Positions 8,005-15,829 of a stretch of 38,567 bases of DNA are shown here, piece by piece (position 1 is the stretch's first letter; every line of letters begins with the position of its first letter). Position numbers and translations under genes: made by a program. The stretch comes from Akkermansiaceae bacterium UBA1506. GTDB lineage: Bacteria > Verrucomicrobiota > Verrucomicrobiia > Verrucomicrobiales > DEV007. Under the pieces are notes generated by a model. It searched no databases and was not told the origin of the DNA. It was given only the letters and a program-made list of their open reading frames with translations. The DNA is taken from contig DCQY01000127.1 in assembly GCA_002323995.1 (NCBI GenBank), forward strand, positions 1 to 38,567. Reading direction: 5' to 3'.

Positions 8005-9024
8005 ATGGCTAAATCCATCTCTCTCAAAACCAATGTCGAGTTGGGCGTGGTGCCCACACATATAAAATTCGTCGGTGGCCTCGTCCCTGACGAAGACGGT
8101 CGGCTCCCCCGCAATGACGACGGCGAGCTGATCGTAGTCGCAGAAATGTCGAAGCTAACGACCGCCTCTCCGGTCAAAATTCAGAGCGCCCAAGTTACGG
8201 CATTTCCAGGCGTCAATTCTGTCGATATGGACGATCTTTTTAACGGGTTACGCGCCCTTGGTCTAGAAGCACACATTATCATGATGGTTGGCGGGGCCGA
8301 CCCGATGAATCCTGACGATGAAGATGCCGTCGTCGAAATGCTGAAGGCAGGCATCGAAATCGCAAAAAAATACAGCATCACGCAGGTAGCCTCTACCTCC
8401 ATCGAAGAATGGATGAAGCCTGGCGCGGCCCCTAAGACTGGCGCGGAATTCGAAGCAGCTGTCGCGCAGAATGCCAAAGTACACGCACGGGTCTATCGCG
8501 AGTGCAACGTTGCCAGCAGCAGCATAAAGCACTGGCATATTGAATTTCTTCGTGGCGGCGAATTTCAGACCTTTACTGACGTAGCCAAGTGTTGGGAAAT
8601 AGTCAAAGCTGCCAATGCTGATCTTGGCACCAAATTTTTCAAGATCATGATCGACGCCGCCCACTGCGGTGATTCTGATCTTTCCATCCCTGAGAACGAG
8701 GCATTGATCGCACAGGTGGCGAAGTCCGATGAAATGGGCATGTTCCACGCTTCGGCAAAGACCACGCGCGGTTGTCTCACTACTGACGATGGCTGGATAG
8801 GCGCACTGCTCACCGCTGCTGCCAAGACCGGCAAGCTGGAGTATGTATTTGTGGAACTCTTCCACCACGAGGATCCCGCCCTCGAAGGGCTCCGTGAATT
8901 AGATCCTGGACACGGTATCGACACGACCGATGGTCGCACCTACAGCGAGGCCACACTTGATGGGGTCGAGTGGGTCGCCCGACGACTCAACAATCTTGTT
9001 GCCCGCGGTATTCTGAAGAGCTGA
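8005..9024 (+). CDS. Xylose-isomerase-like TIM-barrel protein of unknown substrate
   Basis: A 339-residue protein, start ATG 8005 (an in-frame extension to 7951 lacks support). There is no signal peptide, so it is cytosolic. The alternating strand/helix pattern and a plausible metal set suggest the sugar isomerase/epimerase superfamily: Glu180 in KHWHIEFLRGG, Asp217 and His220 in KIMIDAAHCGDS, His248 in GMFHASAKTTRG and Glu284 in YVFVELFHHED. These sit in the order E-D-H-E used by xylose isomerase-like enzymes. The C-terminal GHGIDTTDGRTYSEATLDGV is unlike the common members. I do not recognise a characterised homologue. It sits alone after a terminator, with a perfect hairpin (9048-9070) between it and the transporter. 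Confidence 0.6.
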   Translation: MAKSISLKTNVELGVVPTHIKFVGGLVPDEDGRLPRNDDGELIVVAEMSKLTTASPVKIQSAQVTAFPGVNSVDMDDLFNGLRALGLEAHIIMMVGGADPMNPDDEDAVVEMLKAGIEIAKKYSITQVASTSIEEWMKPGAAPKTGAEFEAAVAQNAKVHARVYRECNVASSSIKHWHIEFLRGGEFQTFTDVAKCWEIVKAANADLGTKFFKIMIDAAHCGDSDLSIPENEALIAQVAKSDEMGMFHASAKTTRGCLTTDDGWIGALLTAAAKTGKLEYVFVELFHHEDPALEGLRELDPGHGIDTTDGRTYSEATLDGVEWVARRLNNLVARGILKS

Positions 9025-9047
9025 GATTCCACTTCATCTATTCCGCA

Positions 9048-9070
9048 TGCAGCATTTTAACGATGCTGCA
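9048..9070. other. Perfect 8-bp inverted repeat between the TIM-barrel and transporter genes
   Basis: TGCAGCAT (9048-9055) and ATGCTGCA (9063-9070) are exact inverse complements around a 7-base loop. No U-run follows on either strand, so it may be a Rho-independent-like stabilising hairpin, a leader structure of the transporter mRNA or a protein-binding site. Confidence 0.45.
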
Positions 9071-9139
9071 CCGCCTCAGCGAAAAAGCATGGCTTCTTGA
9101 GGGAAAGAGGCCTTTCCGTTACCCGAACTCATCCCAGTT

Positions 9140-10003
9140 ATGCTCGTTAAGGTCGCCCTCCCCCTGATCCTCGCGTTCATAATGTTCTCCCTCGGTGTTG
9201 GACTTCGAGTCAATGATTTCACTCGTGTCATTAAATTCCCGAAAGCCTTTGGAACAGGATTATTCAATCAGCTCATTCTCCTTCCGTTGGTTGCCTTTGG
9301 GATTGTAACGGCGTTCAAGATTTCACCGGAACTGGCGGTCAGCGTCATGATTCTTTCCTTCTGCCCGGGCGGAGTGACATCCAATGTTCTTACCCGCCTC
9401 GCCAATGGAAACACGCCCCTCTCCATCTCACTAACGGCCGTCACCAGCCTACTGTCGATTATAACCGTACCACTTCTTGTGGCCGTTTCTGTGAAACATT
9501 TTATGGGCGAACACGAGGCCCAGATTAACGTGACTTTACTGGGAATTAAGATGTTTCTCCTCACTGCCGTTCCCGTGGGTCTTGGCATGCTCCTCAGAGC
9601 AAAAGCACCTAGTCTCGTCGAGAAAATATCGAGAACGATCTCTCGCATCGCTATGGTGCTCTTTGTTCTGATCATCATCGCTGCCCTTGCCGTGAACCGA
9701 GTCGTTGTCTTCAGCAACTTAGCCGCTCTTGGACCGGCCTTAATTCTTATCAACATCGGCATGCTCGGCCTTGGCTTAGCTTCCAGTAGGCTGCTCAGAC
9801 TCGAAACCAAAGATGCGACCACCATTTCCCTTGAATCCGGGGTTCAGAACGGGACTCTCGGGATCGCTGTTGGTGCCATGATCGCTGCCAATGCCTCCGA
9901 TTCGCTACCACCGACCACGGTCGCATCCGCCGTATATGGTATTACGATGTATTTTGTTTCCCTGCCATTTGTCTTTTGGAGAAAGATGGCGGTAAAAGAA
10001 TGA
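9140..10003 (+). CDS. BASS-family (bile acid:Na+ symporter-like) transporter
   Basis: A 287-residue, almost wholly hydrophobic protein with about nine or ten predicted helices. Family markers are FSLGVGLRVNDFTRVIKFPK near the N-terminus, the unwound substrate-helix motif SFCPGGVTSNVLTRLA (around residues 73-88) and the second Na+-site motif SLESGVQNGTLGIAVG (around residues 229-244). BASS carriers co-transport Na+ with organic anions; bacterial members take up bile acids, pyruvate, pantoate or 2-keto acids. Substrate is not readable. ATG 9140 opens directly on the first helix. The hairpin at 10149-10181 may terminate transcription from this side as well. Confidence 0.85.
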   Translation: MLVKVALPLILAFIMFSLGVGLRVNDFTRVIKFPKAFGTGLFNQLILLPLVAFGIVTAFKISPELAVSVMILSFCPGGVTSNVLTRLANGNTPLSISLTAVTSLLSIITVPLLVAVSVKHFMGEHEAQINVTLLGIKMFLLTAVPVGLGMLLRAKAPSLVEKISRTISRIAMVLFVLIIIAALAVNRVVVFSNLAALGPALILINIGMLGLGLASSRLLRLETKDATTISLESGVQNGTLGIAVGAMIAANASDSLPPTTVASAVYGITMYFVSLPFVFWRKMAVKE

Positions 10004-10148
10004 GGTGCGTCAACGCTCAAAAACGCAGACTCGAGGGACCGTTTCGAAAGAGGAAGCAGGCCCAGTATCTCTTCAAAATTTGATCACCATGACTCTTTCC
10101 CGCTTGCGAGAAAGATACAGCTGAAATTCCCGCGTCAGCTAGAGGGAT

Positions 10149-10181
10149 AAAAACCTGGAAAGCCTTGGCCTTCCAGGTTTT
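10149..10181 (-). terminator. Rho-independent terminator of the peroxiredoxin gene
   Basis: CCTGGAAAGCC and GGCCTTCCAGG form an 11-bp stem with one mismatch, flanked by AAAAA on the left and TTTT on the right. Read on the minus strand the stem is followed by five U residues, 25 bases after the peroxiredoxin stop. It could also serve the plus-strand transporter. Confidence 0.75.
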
Positions 10182-10206
10182 GAAGTTAGATCGAAGTGAT
10201 TCTTGC

Positions 10207-10701
10207 TTAACCAAGCTCACCAAGCCTTGCCTTGATCGCGTCGAAATCAGGCAAGTCGCCGGGGTTGTCACTGCTCTCAGAGTACTGGATCACACCATCC
10301 TTATCGATGATGAAAGCGGAGCGCTTCGGAACGCCACCCATATGGAGATTTTTGTCAGGGAGAAAGCTTTCATACGCTACTTCAAAGGCCTCGGTAGCCG
10401 TGTGCTCATAGTCGGAGAGCAAGGTGATACCGATTCCTTCTTTCTCAGCCCAGTTAGCTTGGGCGAAAGGGTTGTCACCACTGATACCGTAGACGCAAGC
10501 GTTAAGGTCGGAATACTCGGAAAGCTCGCTTGTTACAGAGCAGAATTCTTGAGTGCAAACTCCAGTGAAAGCCATCGGAACGAAAAGCAGGAGGATATTT
10601 CCTTCGCCAATTTTTTCGCTGAGCTTTACCACCTCGGGACCGTTCTCACCAAGTGTGGTGAGTTCAAAATCGGGTGCCTGCGTGCCTACTGAAAGTGCCA
10701 T
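10207..10701 (-). CDS. Thioredoxin-fold peroxiredoxin (AhpE/Prx5-AhpC-like)
   Basis: A 164-residue cytosolic protein. The peroxiredoxin signature PxxxTxxC is present as VPMAFTGVCTQEFC: Pro42, Thr46 and the peroxidatic Cys49, with a second Cys54 five residues later. The conserved active-site Arg lies in GGVPKRSAFIIDKDG. The start MALSVGTQAPDFEL is typical of the fold. It reduces H2O2 and organic peroxides. The closeness of Cys49 and Cys54 does not by itself tell whether it is 1-Cys (AhpE-like) or atypical 2-Cys. It is separated from the FGE gene upstream by 97 bases that hold a probable terminator, so it is likely transcribed on its own. Confidence 0.88.
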   Translation of the reverse strand: MALSVGTQAPDFELTTLGENGPEVVKLSEKIGEGNILLLFVPMAFTGVCTQEFCSVTSELSEYSDLNACVYGISGDNPFAQANWAEKEGIGITLLSDYEHTATEAFEVAYESFLPDKNLHMGGVPKRSAFIIDKDGVIQYSESSDNPGDLPDFDAIKARLGELG

Positions 10702-10728
10702 AATATTTTGTTAATGAGGTTAGTCGTC

Positions 10729-10756
10729 AAAACCGGAGGTTAACGAAACACCTCCG
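10729..10756 (-). terminator. Probable terminator of the FGE operon
   Basis: CGGAGGT (10734-10740) and ACCTCCG (10750-10756) are a perfect 7-bp inverted repeat; on the minus strand the stem is followed by GGTTTTG. It lies about 45 bases after the FGE stop. A second perfect 9-bp hairpin (CAAGATGGA / TCCATCTTG, 10762-10792) lies between them, so termination may involve both. Confidence 0.5.
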
Positions 10757-10798
10757 CGGGTCAAGATGGATTCATCCCGCTTTTCCATCTTGTTCCGC

Positions 10799-11749
10799 CT
10801 AACAAGAAATGACACATCGAAACCCGGTATGACCCGTCGACGAGTCCGGCGTATTCTTCGTCCGGGCTGAGTTGCGGTAGCGATTGCAGTATGATTCGTG
10901 ACAGAGGTAGGAACCACCCTTTATAACCCGACTACTTCCGGCGTCGGGTCCTTTCGGATTATGCTTTGGGCCGGTAAGATGCCAGTCTGGACTGAACCAG
11001 TCTGCAGTCCATTCCCACACATTGCCCACACAATGGTAGAGTCCGTAACCATTCGCACGAAAGCTCTTCGCAGGAGCAGTACCTGCGTAGCCATCTTCGG
11101 CAGTATCGTTCTGCGGAAATTTCCCCTGCCAAATATTGCACCGATGCTTACCTTCCGGAATCAGTTCATCACCCCAGGGATAAATCTTATTTTTCAATCC
11201 CCCACGAGAAGCATATTCCCACTCAGCCTCTGTCGGGAGCCGTTTGCCAGCCCACGCCGCATAAGCGGCGGAATCTTGCCACGAAACGTGAACAACAGGA
11301 TGGTCGCCAAGTCGGTTGATGTTTGTACCGGGACCCCCAGGCTTCCGCCAATTAGCCTTATCTAATCGAGCCCACCATGAGGTCCCGTCCACACTAGTGA
11401 GTTGAACGTGCTTGCGATGCCCCTTGGGAATCTGATTGTGAAAGACAAAGGACCATCCATAGCGCTCGGCTTCGGTCTCATAGCCGGTTGCTTCAACGAA
11501 TTTAGAAAAAGCCTCATTAGTCACTGTTGTTTGATCTATCCAAAAGGGATCGAGACTTACTTCACGGATTGGTCCCTCACCATCTGCCGCCCAGACTTCA
11601 GAGTCTTCTCCCCCCATCAGGAAGAGGCCACCTTCCAACACAACCATTCCCTTTTTTGAGCCTGCCGTGGGTGATTGGCTGAGATCACAAACCTCGACTG
11701 GCTCATTTTTCTGATCGTCGGAAGGAGCGCAGCAGGACTTTCCATTCAT
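10799..11749 (-). CDS. Formylglycine-generating enzyme (sulfatase-maturing, SUMF1-type)
   Basis: A 316-residue protein. It oxidises the Cys of CxPxR sulfatase motifs to C-alpha-formylglycine with O2. Evidence: the FGE fold landmarks GGLFLMGG near 41, WEYASRGG near 177, GNVWEWTADWF at 242-252 and, most telling, IKGGSYLCHESYCNRYR followed by NTPDSSTGHTGFRC. The pair Cys283/Cys288 is in the place of the copper-binding catalytic cysteines of true FGE, which FGE-like hercynine or kinase-linked proteins lack. There is no exported signal, so it acts in the cytosol on nascent sulfatases; two targets occur here (19999-21453 and 34584-36050). The N-terminus NGKSCCAPSDDQ has an extra Cys pair of unknown role. 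It lies 12 bases after the membrane protein gene. Confidence 0.93.
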   Translation of the reverse strand: MNGKSCCAPSDDQKNEPVEVCDLSQSPTAGSKKGMVVLEGGLFLMGGEDSEVWAADGEGPIREVSLDPFWIDQTTVTNEAFSKFVEATGYETEAERYGWSFVFHNQIPKGHRKHVQLTSVDGTSWWARLDKANWRKPGGPGTNINRLGDHPVVHVSWQDSAAYAAWAGKRLPTEAEWEYASRGGLKNKIYPWGDELIPEGKHRCNIWQGKFPQNDTAEDGYAGTAPAKSFRANGYGLYHCVGNVWEWTADWFSPDWHLTGPKHNPKGPDAGSSRVIKGGSYLCHESYCNRYRNSARTKNTPDSSTGHTGFRCVISC

Positions 11750-11761
11750 GATAGGTGACTC

Positions 11762-12442
11762 CTATTCCTCCAGTCCAAGCTTGGTTCCAGTCTCAACGAC
11801 CAGGCCATCTCCCTCGGTGTAGACGGATGCAATGTAACCGATATGTTTCTGAATCTGCTCATTTTCTGGATCGAGCCGGAAGAAATCTAGTAATGCATAA
11901 TTAGAGATAAACTCCGACGGCACTTCACCTTCCACGGCTCGAATATCAACAACTTTAAACGCCACCGTTCTCGCCCGAACCTCAGGAAGTAAAACAAAGG
12001 TAGCGTTAAGGTAGCGGCTGCCACTGTCGATAATTCCCTTTCGCATGGGTTGGGCCATATCAGCAACAATCCCTTGAGGCGAAATACGGGTGATGTAGGT
12101 CTGGCCGCGAAAATCTTCCAACATTTCCTGAGTGGCAATCAGAGTATTCAAATCTGACGGAGAAAACAGAACACGGATTACCTCTTTCTCTTCAACTGCT
12201 TGCTCTATCCGCTTGAGTTTCGCCAGAGCGGTCCTTACCGCCGCCTCATCGGGCCGATCCACTAGTATCTTCATAGGAAACTCCTGAGTGAAATCGTCAA
12301 TCTTTCGAGTCTGGTAGAGCCCCACAAAAGTGTAGAGAACAATGAGACCTCCGAAAACGACAATAATAGAAATCAGAATAATGCACCCACAACCTGGCGA
12401 TGAGCGCAGTTCCTGAGGGTTTGATTCTTCTTCGTTCGACAT
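11762..12442 (-). CDS. Membrane-anchored protein of unknown function, co-transcribed with FGE
   Basis: A 226-residue protein I do not recognise. Residues 1-15 are polar, residues about 18-44 (CGCIILISIIVVFGGLIVLY) are a single membrane helix preceded by a Cys-Gly-Cys, and the remainder is a soluble alpha/beta domain with an acidic C-terminus. The DDFTQEFPMKI stretch and long beta-rich region suggest an extracytoplasmic sensor-like domain, but no motif is diagnostic. The stop is 12 bases from the FGE start, so they form an operon. The 102 bases to the divergent permease gene must hold promoters for both directions. Confidence 0.75.
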   Translation of the reverse strand: MSNEEESNPQELRSSPGCGCIILISIIVVFGGLIVLYTFVGLYQTRKIDDFTQEFPMKILVDRPDEAAVRTALAKLKRIEQAVEEKEVIRVLFSPSDLNTLIATQEMLEDFRGQTYITRISPQGIVADMAQPMRKGIIDSGSRYLNATFVLLPEVRARTVAFKVVDIRAVEGEVPSEFISNYALLDFFRLDPENEQIQKHIGYIASVYTEGDGLVVETGTKLGLEE

Positions 12443-12544
12443 GACTCGACTTTGCCCTGCACCAGCAAAAACGCAAAGGGGATTTCAAATCAGCCCAAGG
12501 CAGCGTTGACACTTCTTACCGACGCCGATACAAGCGTATTGCCT

Positions 12545-13528
12545 ATGAAGCGGATTCTCGGAATATTTGTACTTCTCTTGATCGTCTACCTAGCGACTTG
12601 GGTCATGAGTGACTTATTGACAGGACGTCGGAGTTTTATGTCCGCCTTTAACCAGGAAAATCTTTTGCGACGCACCGCTCTCTTCGGCATCATCGGAATT
12701 GGCGTGGCTTTTGTCATCATCACTGGGGGTATCGATCTTTCGATTGGTTCGGTAGTTTGTCTCGTAGGGGTAACGTTCCCGTGGATGGCCGTGCAAGCCG
12801 GTGTGCCCGTCTGGTTGGCGCTCACAGTCGTCCTGAGCGCATCACTGCTAATTGGCCTAAGTCACGGTCTTCTTGTGACAAAGATGAAGCTGCAACCATT
12901 TGTCGTCACCCTTTGCGGGCTGCTACTCTATCGGGGAGTCACCCGCGGAATCACTAATGATCAGACCGCTGGCTTCCACGGGGAACTGAAGGGCCTTCGC
13001 TGGCTTGCTAACGGTGAGGTTCCCATCACTGCAGACTTCGGTCTCCCCGTCCCTGTTATAACCCTTATCGTTGTTGCAAGTCTGGCCGCTTTCTTTCTCA
13101 ATCGAACCATCTACGGGCGTTACCTTCTTGCTCTTGGAAACAACGAGGAGGCGGCCCGATTCAGCGGTATCAATACCGACAAAATGACGATCCTCGCCTA
13201 CGCAGTCTGTTCCTTCCTCGCTGGTCTCGGCGGTCTTCTTTTCGTTCTCGATACCAATTCGGCTCAGCCGGTAGACTTTGGAAACTTCTACGAACTCTTT
13301 GCTATTGCTGCCGCAGTTTTAGGCGGTTGCAGCCTGCGAGGCGGGTCCGGAACAATCGTTGGGGTTCTCATCGGAACAGCCCTAATTCAACTTCTCAGGA
13401 ACATGATTACCCTCGTCGATTGGATTCCTCAGAACATCGAATATGCCGTGATTGGTGCCGTCATTCTCTTCGGCGCTCTAGGCGACGAAGTTGCTAAACG
13501 CCTTTTAGCGTCCCGACGCCATGTTTAA
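12545..13528 (+). CDS. Ribose/xylose-type sugar ABC transporter permease
   Basis: A 327-residue inner-membrane protein from ATG 12545 (MKRILGIFVLLLIVYLA, first helix). About eight to ten helices are visible. RbsC/XylH-family markers are ALFGIIGIGVAFVIITGGID followed by LSIGSV, NRTIYGRYLLALGNNEEAAR followed by FSGI (the cytoplasmic coupling EAA-like loop), and AAAVLGGCSLRGGSGTIVG followed by LIGTALIQLL. It would carry a monosaccharide with a CUT2-class ATPase and a periplasmic binding protein. Neither partner gene is beside it, so it must work with subunits encoded elsewhere or be a relic. The coding frame shows no damage. Confidence 0.88.
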   Translation: MKRILGIFVLLLIVYLATWVMSDLLTGRRSFMSAFNQENLLRRTALFGIIGIGVAFVIITGGIDLSIGSVVCLVGVTFPWMAVQAGVPVWLALTVVLSASLLIGLSHGLLVTKMKLQPFVVTLCGLLLYRGVTRGITNDQTAGFHGELKGLRWLANGEVPITADFGLPVPVITLIVVASLAAFFLNRTIYGRYLLALGNNEEAARFSGINTDKMTILAYAVCSFLAGLGGLLFVLDTNSAQPVDFGNFYELFAIAAAVLGGCSLRGGSGTIVGVLIGTALIQLLRNMITLVDWIPQNIEYAVIGAVILFGALGDEVAKRLLASRRHV

Positions 13529-13599
13529 AGTGTCGGGCCCACGGAGTATCTCGGTCGACTCTATAAAAACAATCACGGCGCAATAACCGGGAGAAAGTC

Positions 13600-13758
13600 A
13601 TGGCCGCTCGAAAGCGCGGCAAGAGTGACCCCAACACAAATGTGATAGCAAACACTCCCCGGAAATCACAAGATACGCCCTGCCAAAGAACGGAACTTTT
13701 AGCTCCTTCTCCAAAAAAACATCCCCAAAATGATTACGGGATTTTTTATCATTCGTGA
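13600..13758 (+). CDS. Candidate 52-residue basic protein (doubtful)
   Basis: ATG 13600 has a good Shine-Dalgarno (GGGAGA, 6 bases upstream) and a TATAAA box about 35 bases upstream. The frame runs MAARKRGKSDPNTNVIANTP and on to TGA 13758. Against it: its last third covers the A/T-rich terminator stem at 13713-13747, and its stop overlaps the end of the convergent MacB permease gene. No family is recognised. Confidence 0.2.
   Translation: MAARKRGKSDPNTNVIANTPRKSQDTPCQRTELLAPSPKKHPQNDYGIFYHS
13713..13747 (-). terminator. Rho-independent terminator of the TolC-HlyD-MacB operon
   Basis: ATCCC (13721-13725) pairs with GGGAT (13738-13742). On the minus strand the stem is followed by seven U residues (A-run 13713-13719) just after the permease stop at 13749. 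On the plus strand it is followed by six T residues, so it may be bidirectional and also stop the ribose-type permease transcript. Confidence 0.7.
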
Positions 13759-15065
13759 CGTAAAGCTTCCACAGGATTCATGCCCGCCGCGCGGAATGCA
13801 GGATAAATTCCGAACAACACTCCGATTGCAACCGATATCGTAAACGCAAGTGTCGGCGCCCAGAATTGGATGATAGTGACCATGTTAGCAAAGTGAGTCA
13901 CTGCAAGCGGAATAGCGAGGCCAACTCCCACGCCTAGTAATCCTCCGGCCCCAGACAGAATTACCGTCTCGATCAAAAACTGCATGACAATGTCTTTCCT
14001 CTTCGCTCCGAGGGCCCGTCGAATGCCAATCTCTCGAGTTCGTTCGGTCACTGTTGCGAGCATGATATTCATGATGCCAATACCGCCTACAAGGAGAGAA
14101 ATTGCCGCTATAGATCCTAACACAATATTAAATATTTGCTTAGTGCGCTCCGCTCTGCGCAACAAATCGAGAGGAACTGTCATCTTATAATCTAGGTCCT
14201 CATGATTCCGCTCAAGAATGTGCTGAATCGCAAGCGCAGCTGGCATCACGTCATCCGCGTCATCGATCCTCGCGGTAACCTCGTGATACTCCACCTTCTC
14301 TGCCTCAAAACTGCCAGAGCGGTATTTGACAAGCACCTCTCCAAAATGGTCTTCAAGCGTAGTAATTGGAATTATCATTTCCATCCCCTCGCTGGATTCA
14401 GCAGAACCTTCCAATTCTGATTCGGTCGCCGCAACTACTGGATCATCCTCAATCAACCCAACGACACGAAAATAACTTGTTTGCATGCGAACGGTCTGCC
14501 CGATCGGCTCGTTAAGAGGAAAAAGGTTGCGGGCAAGACTTTCCGTCAAAACGCAGACTGGCGAGCAATCCTTCATCTCGATTTCAGTAAAAAAGCGGCC
14601 TCTTACCACATCACGATTTTTCATCTTGGGAAACCAAGGCACCGTCCCAAAGGCCGTTCCATCTACGCTTTGGGATACATTCCAAAGAAAATCTTTTACC
14701 CGCCGCGACGGAACAGTGACCTGGACTCCGGGAACCGTTGCCTGGATCTGAGTAATATCCTGATAGGTGAGACCATATTCCAAAATCAGCGATCGCTCCT
14801 GTTCTCCCGCTGTTGTCGTGTTGGTTGGCTTAACCGACTCGAGGATGATATTTTGGCTGCCCAGTTCCTTGATTTGCTGCTGAGCCTCAAAGCTAGCTCC
14901 TTCACCAATCGCCAACATTGCAATCACTGAAGCCACTCCGAAGACAATCCCAAGAGCGGTCAGCAGCGAACGCAACTTATGCATCCAGAGGCTCTTCACA
15001 CCAAGAACAATGGATCGTTTAAGACGGAACAATGAAATTCCTCGTAGAAAAGTGAGAAAGGTCAT
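13749..15065 (-). CDS. macB: MacB-type ABC transporter permease (FtsX/MacB_PCD)
   Basis: A 438-residue inner-membrane protein. The first helix (about 32-52) lies in KLRSLLTALGIVFGVASVIA, a standard MacB/FtsX opening. It is followed by a periplasmic domain of about 240 residues (LGSQNIILES, the Cys-containing KDCSPVCVLTESLARNLFP) and three C-terminal helices. The loop MNIMLATVTERTREIGIRRA is the coupling motif to the ATPase, and the end GIYPAFRAAGMNPVEALRHE is family-typical. Unlike E. coli MacB, the ATPase is a separate protein; its gene precedes and overlaps by one base (TGATG), implying coupled translation. Together with the adaptor and TolC it would export a peptide, lipid or small toxin. 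Confidence 0.9.
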   Translation of the reverse strand: MTFLTFLRGISLFRLKRSIVLGVKSLWMHKLRSLLTALGIVFGVASVIAMLAIGEGASFEAQQQIKELGSQNIILESVKPTNTTTAGEQERSLILEYGLTYQDITQIQATVPGVQVTVPSRRVKDFLWNVSQSVDGTAFGTVPWFPKMKNRDVVRGRFFTEIEMKDCSPVCVLTESLARNLFPLNEPIGQTVRMQTSYFRVVGLIEDDPVVAATESELEGSAESSEGMEMIIPITTLEDHFGEVLVKYRSGSFEAEKVEYHEVTARIDDADDVMPAALAIQHILERNHEDLDYKMTVPLDLLRRAERTKQIFNIVLGSIAAISLLVGGIGIMNIMLATVTERTREIGIRRALGAKRKDIVMQFLIETVILSGAGGLLGVGVGLAIPLAVTHFANMVTIIQFWAPTLAFTISVAIGVLFGIYPAFRAAGMNPVEALRHE

Positions 15066-15829
15066 CAGTTTTCAGTGCGGGAGTCGAAGGCAATCCCTCC
15101 GTCTTTGAGGCGAATGACGCGATGCGTTCGCTCAGCCATGCCCTCATCGTGAGTAATCATCACCAGTGTTTTACCGTCGGAATTAAGTTGGTCAAAAATC
15201 TCGAGAATGTCACCCCCGGACTTAGAGTCTAGGTTGCCAGTAGCCTCATCCGCCAGAATCACAGCGGGATCATTAGCAAGTGCTCGAGCAATAGCGACAC
15301 GCTGCTGCTGGCCGCCGGAGAGTTCCGTCGGACGGTGGTCGAGACGTTTATCCAGCCCCACTTTTATGGCCAGCTCAATGGCAGTCTCGCGGCTCTCTTT
15401 CTCAGAAATGCCCTGATAGAAGAGAGGAACCTCAATATTTTCGACCACAGAAAGCTGCTGAATGAGGTTGTAGCTTTGGAAAATGAAACCCAGCTCTTTG
15501 CCACGCACGAGGGAAAGAGCGTCATCAGAGAGGTTTGAGACATCTGTGCCGTTGAGAAGGTAGGTCCCTATGGTTGGCTGATCAAGGCACCCGAGAATAT
15601 TCAACATGGTCGACTTACCGCCACCTGAAGGTCCAAGGATCGAAATGTAGTCACCTCGAAAGATCTTCAGATCAATGCCGCGAAGCGCTTTCACGAGAAC
15701 AGACCCCATCTGATAGTGTTTTTCAACCTCAAGCAATTCGATCACCGGCTTCCGATAATCACAGCCTTCAGCGCCAAGAGTATTGGCTAATTCATTCTCG
15801 ACGAGGGCATCAGACGAAAGGTCAGACAT
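15065..15829 (-). CDS. MacB/LolD-type ABC transporter ATP-binding subunit
   Basis: A 254-residue ATPase from ATG 15829, which overlaps the adaptor stop by 8 bases; an in-frame start at 15853 would overlap more. Walker A GPSGGGKST, Q-loop FQSYNLIQQLSV, signature LSGGQQQRVAIARAL, Walker B VILADEATGNLD and the H-loop MITHDE are intact. The sequence ADEATGNLDSKSG is characteristic of the MacB/LolD/FtsE subfamily. It drives the mechanotransmission-type permease encoded next to it. The first 35 residues (acidic, MSDLSSDALVENELAN) are an extension before the core that starts at PVIELLEVEKHY. Confidence 0.92.
   Translation of the reverse strand: MSDLSSDALVENELANTLGAEGCDYRKPVIELLEVEKHYQMGSVLVKALRGIDLKIFRGDYISILGPSGGGKSTMLNILGCLDQPTIGTYLLNGTDVSNLSDDALSLVRGKELGFIFQSYNLIQQLSVVENIEVPLFYQGISEKESRETAIELAIKVGLDKRLDHRPTELSGGQQQRVAIARALANDPAVILADEATGNLDSKSGGDILEIFDQLNSDGKTLVMITHDEGMAERTHRVIRLKDGGIAFDSRTEN

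Noticed and set aside
8263..8868. A 201-codon minus-strand frame opposite the TIM-barrel gene
   Set aside because: It mirrors the codon bias of the real gene, has no domain and no ribosome site.
14481..14930. A 149-codon plus-strand frame opposite the MacB permease
   Set aside because: Shadow of a clear FtsX/MacB coding region; basic, low-quality composition.
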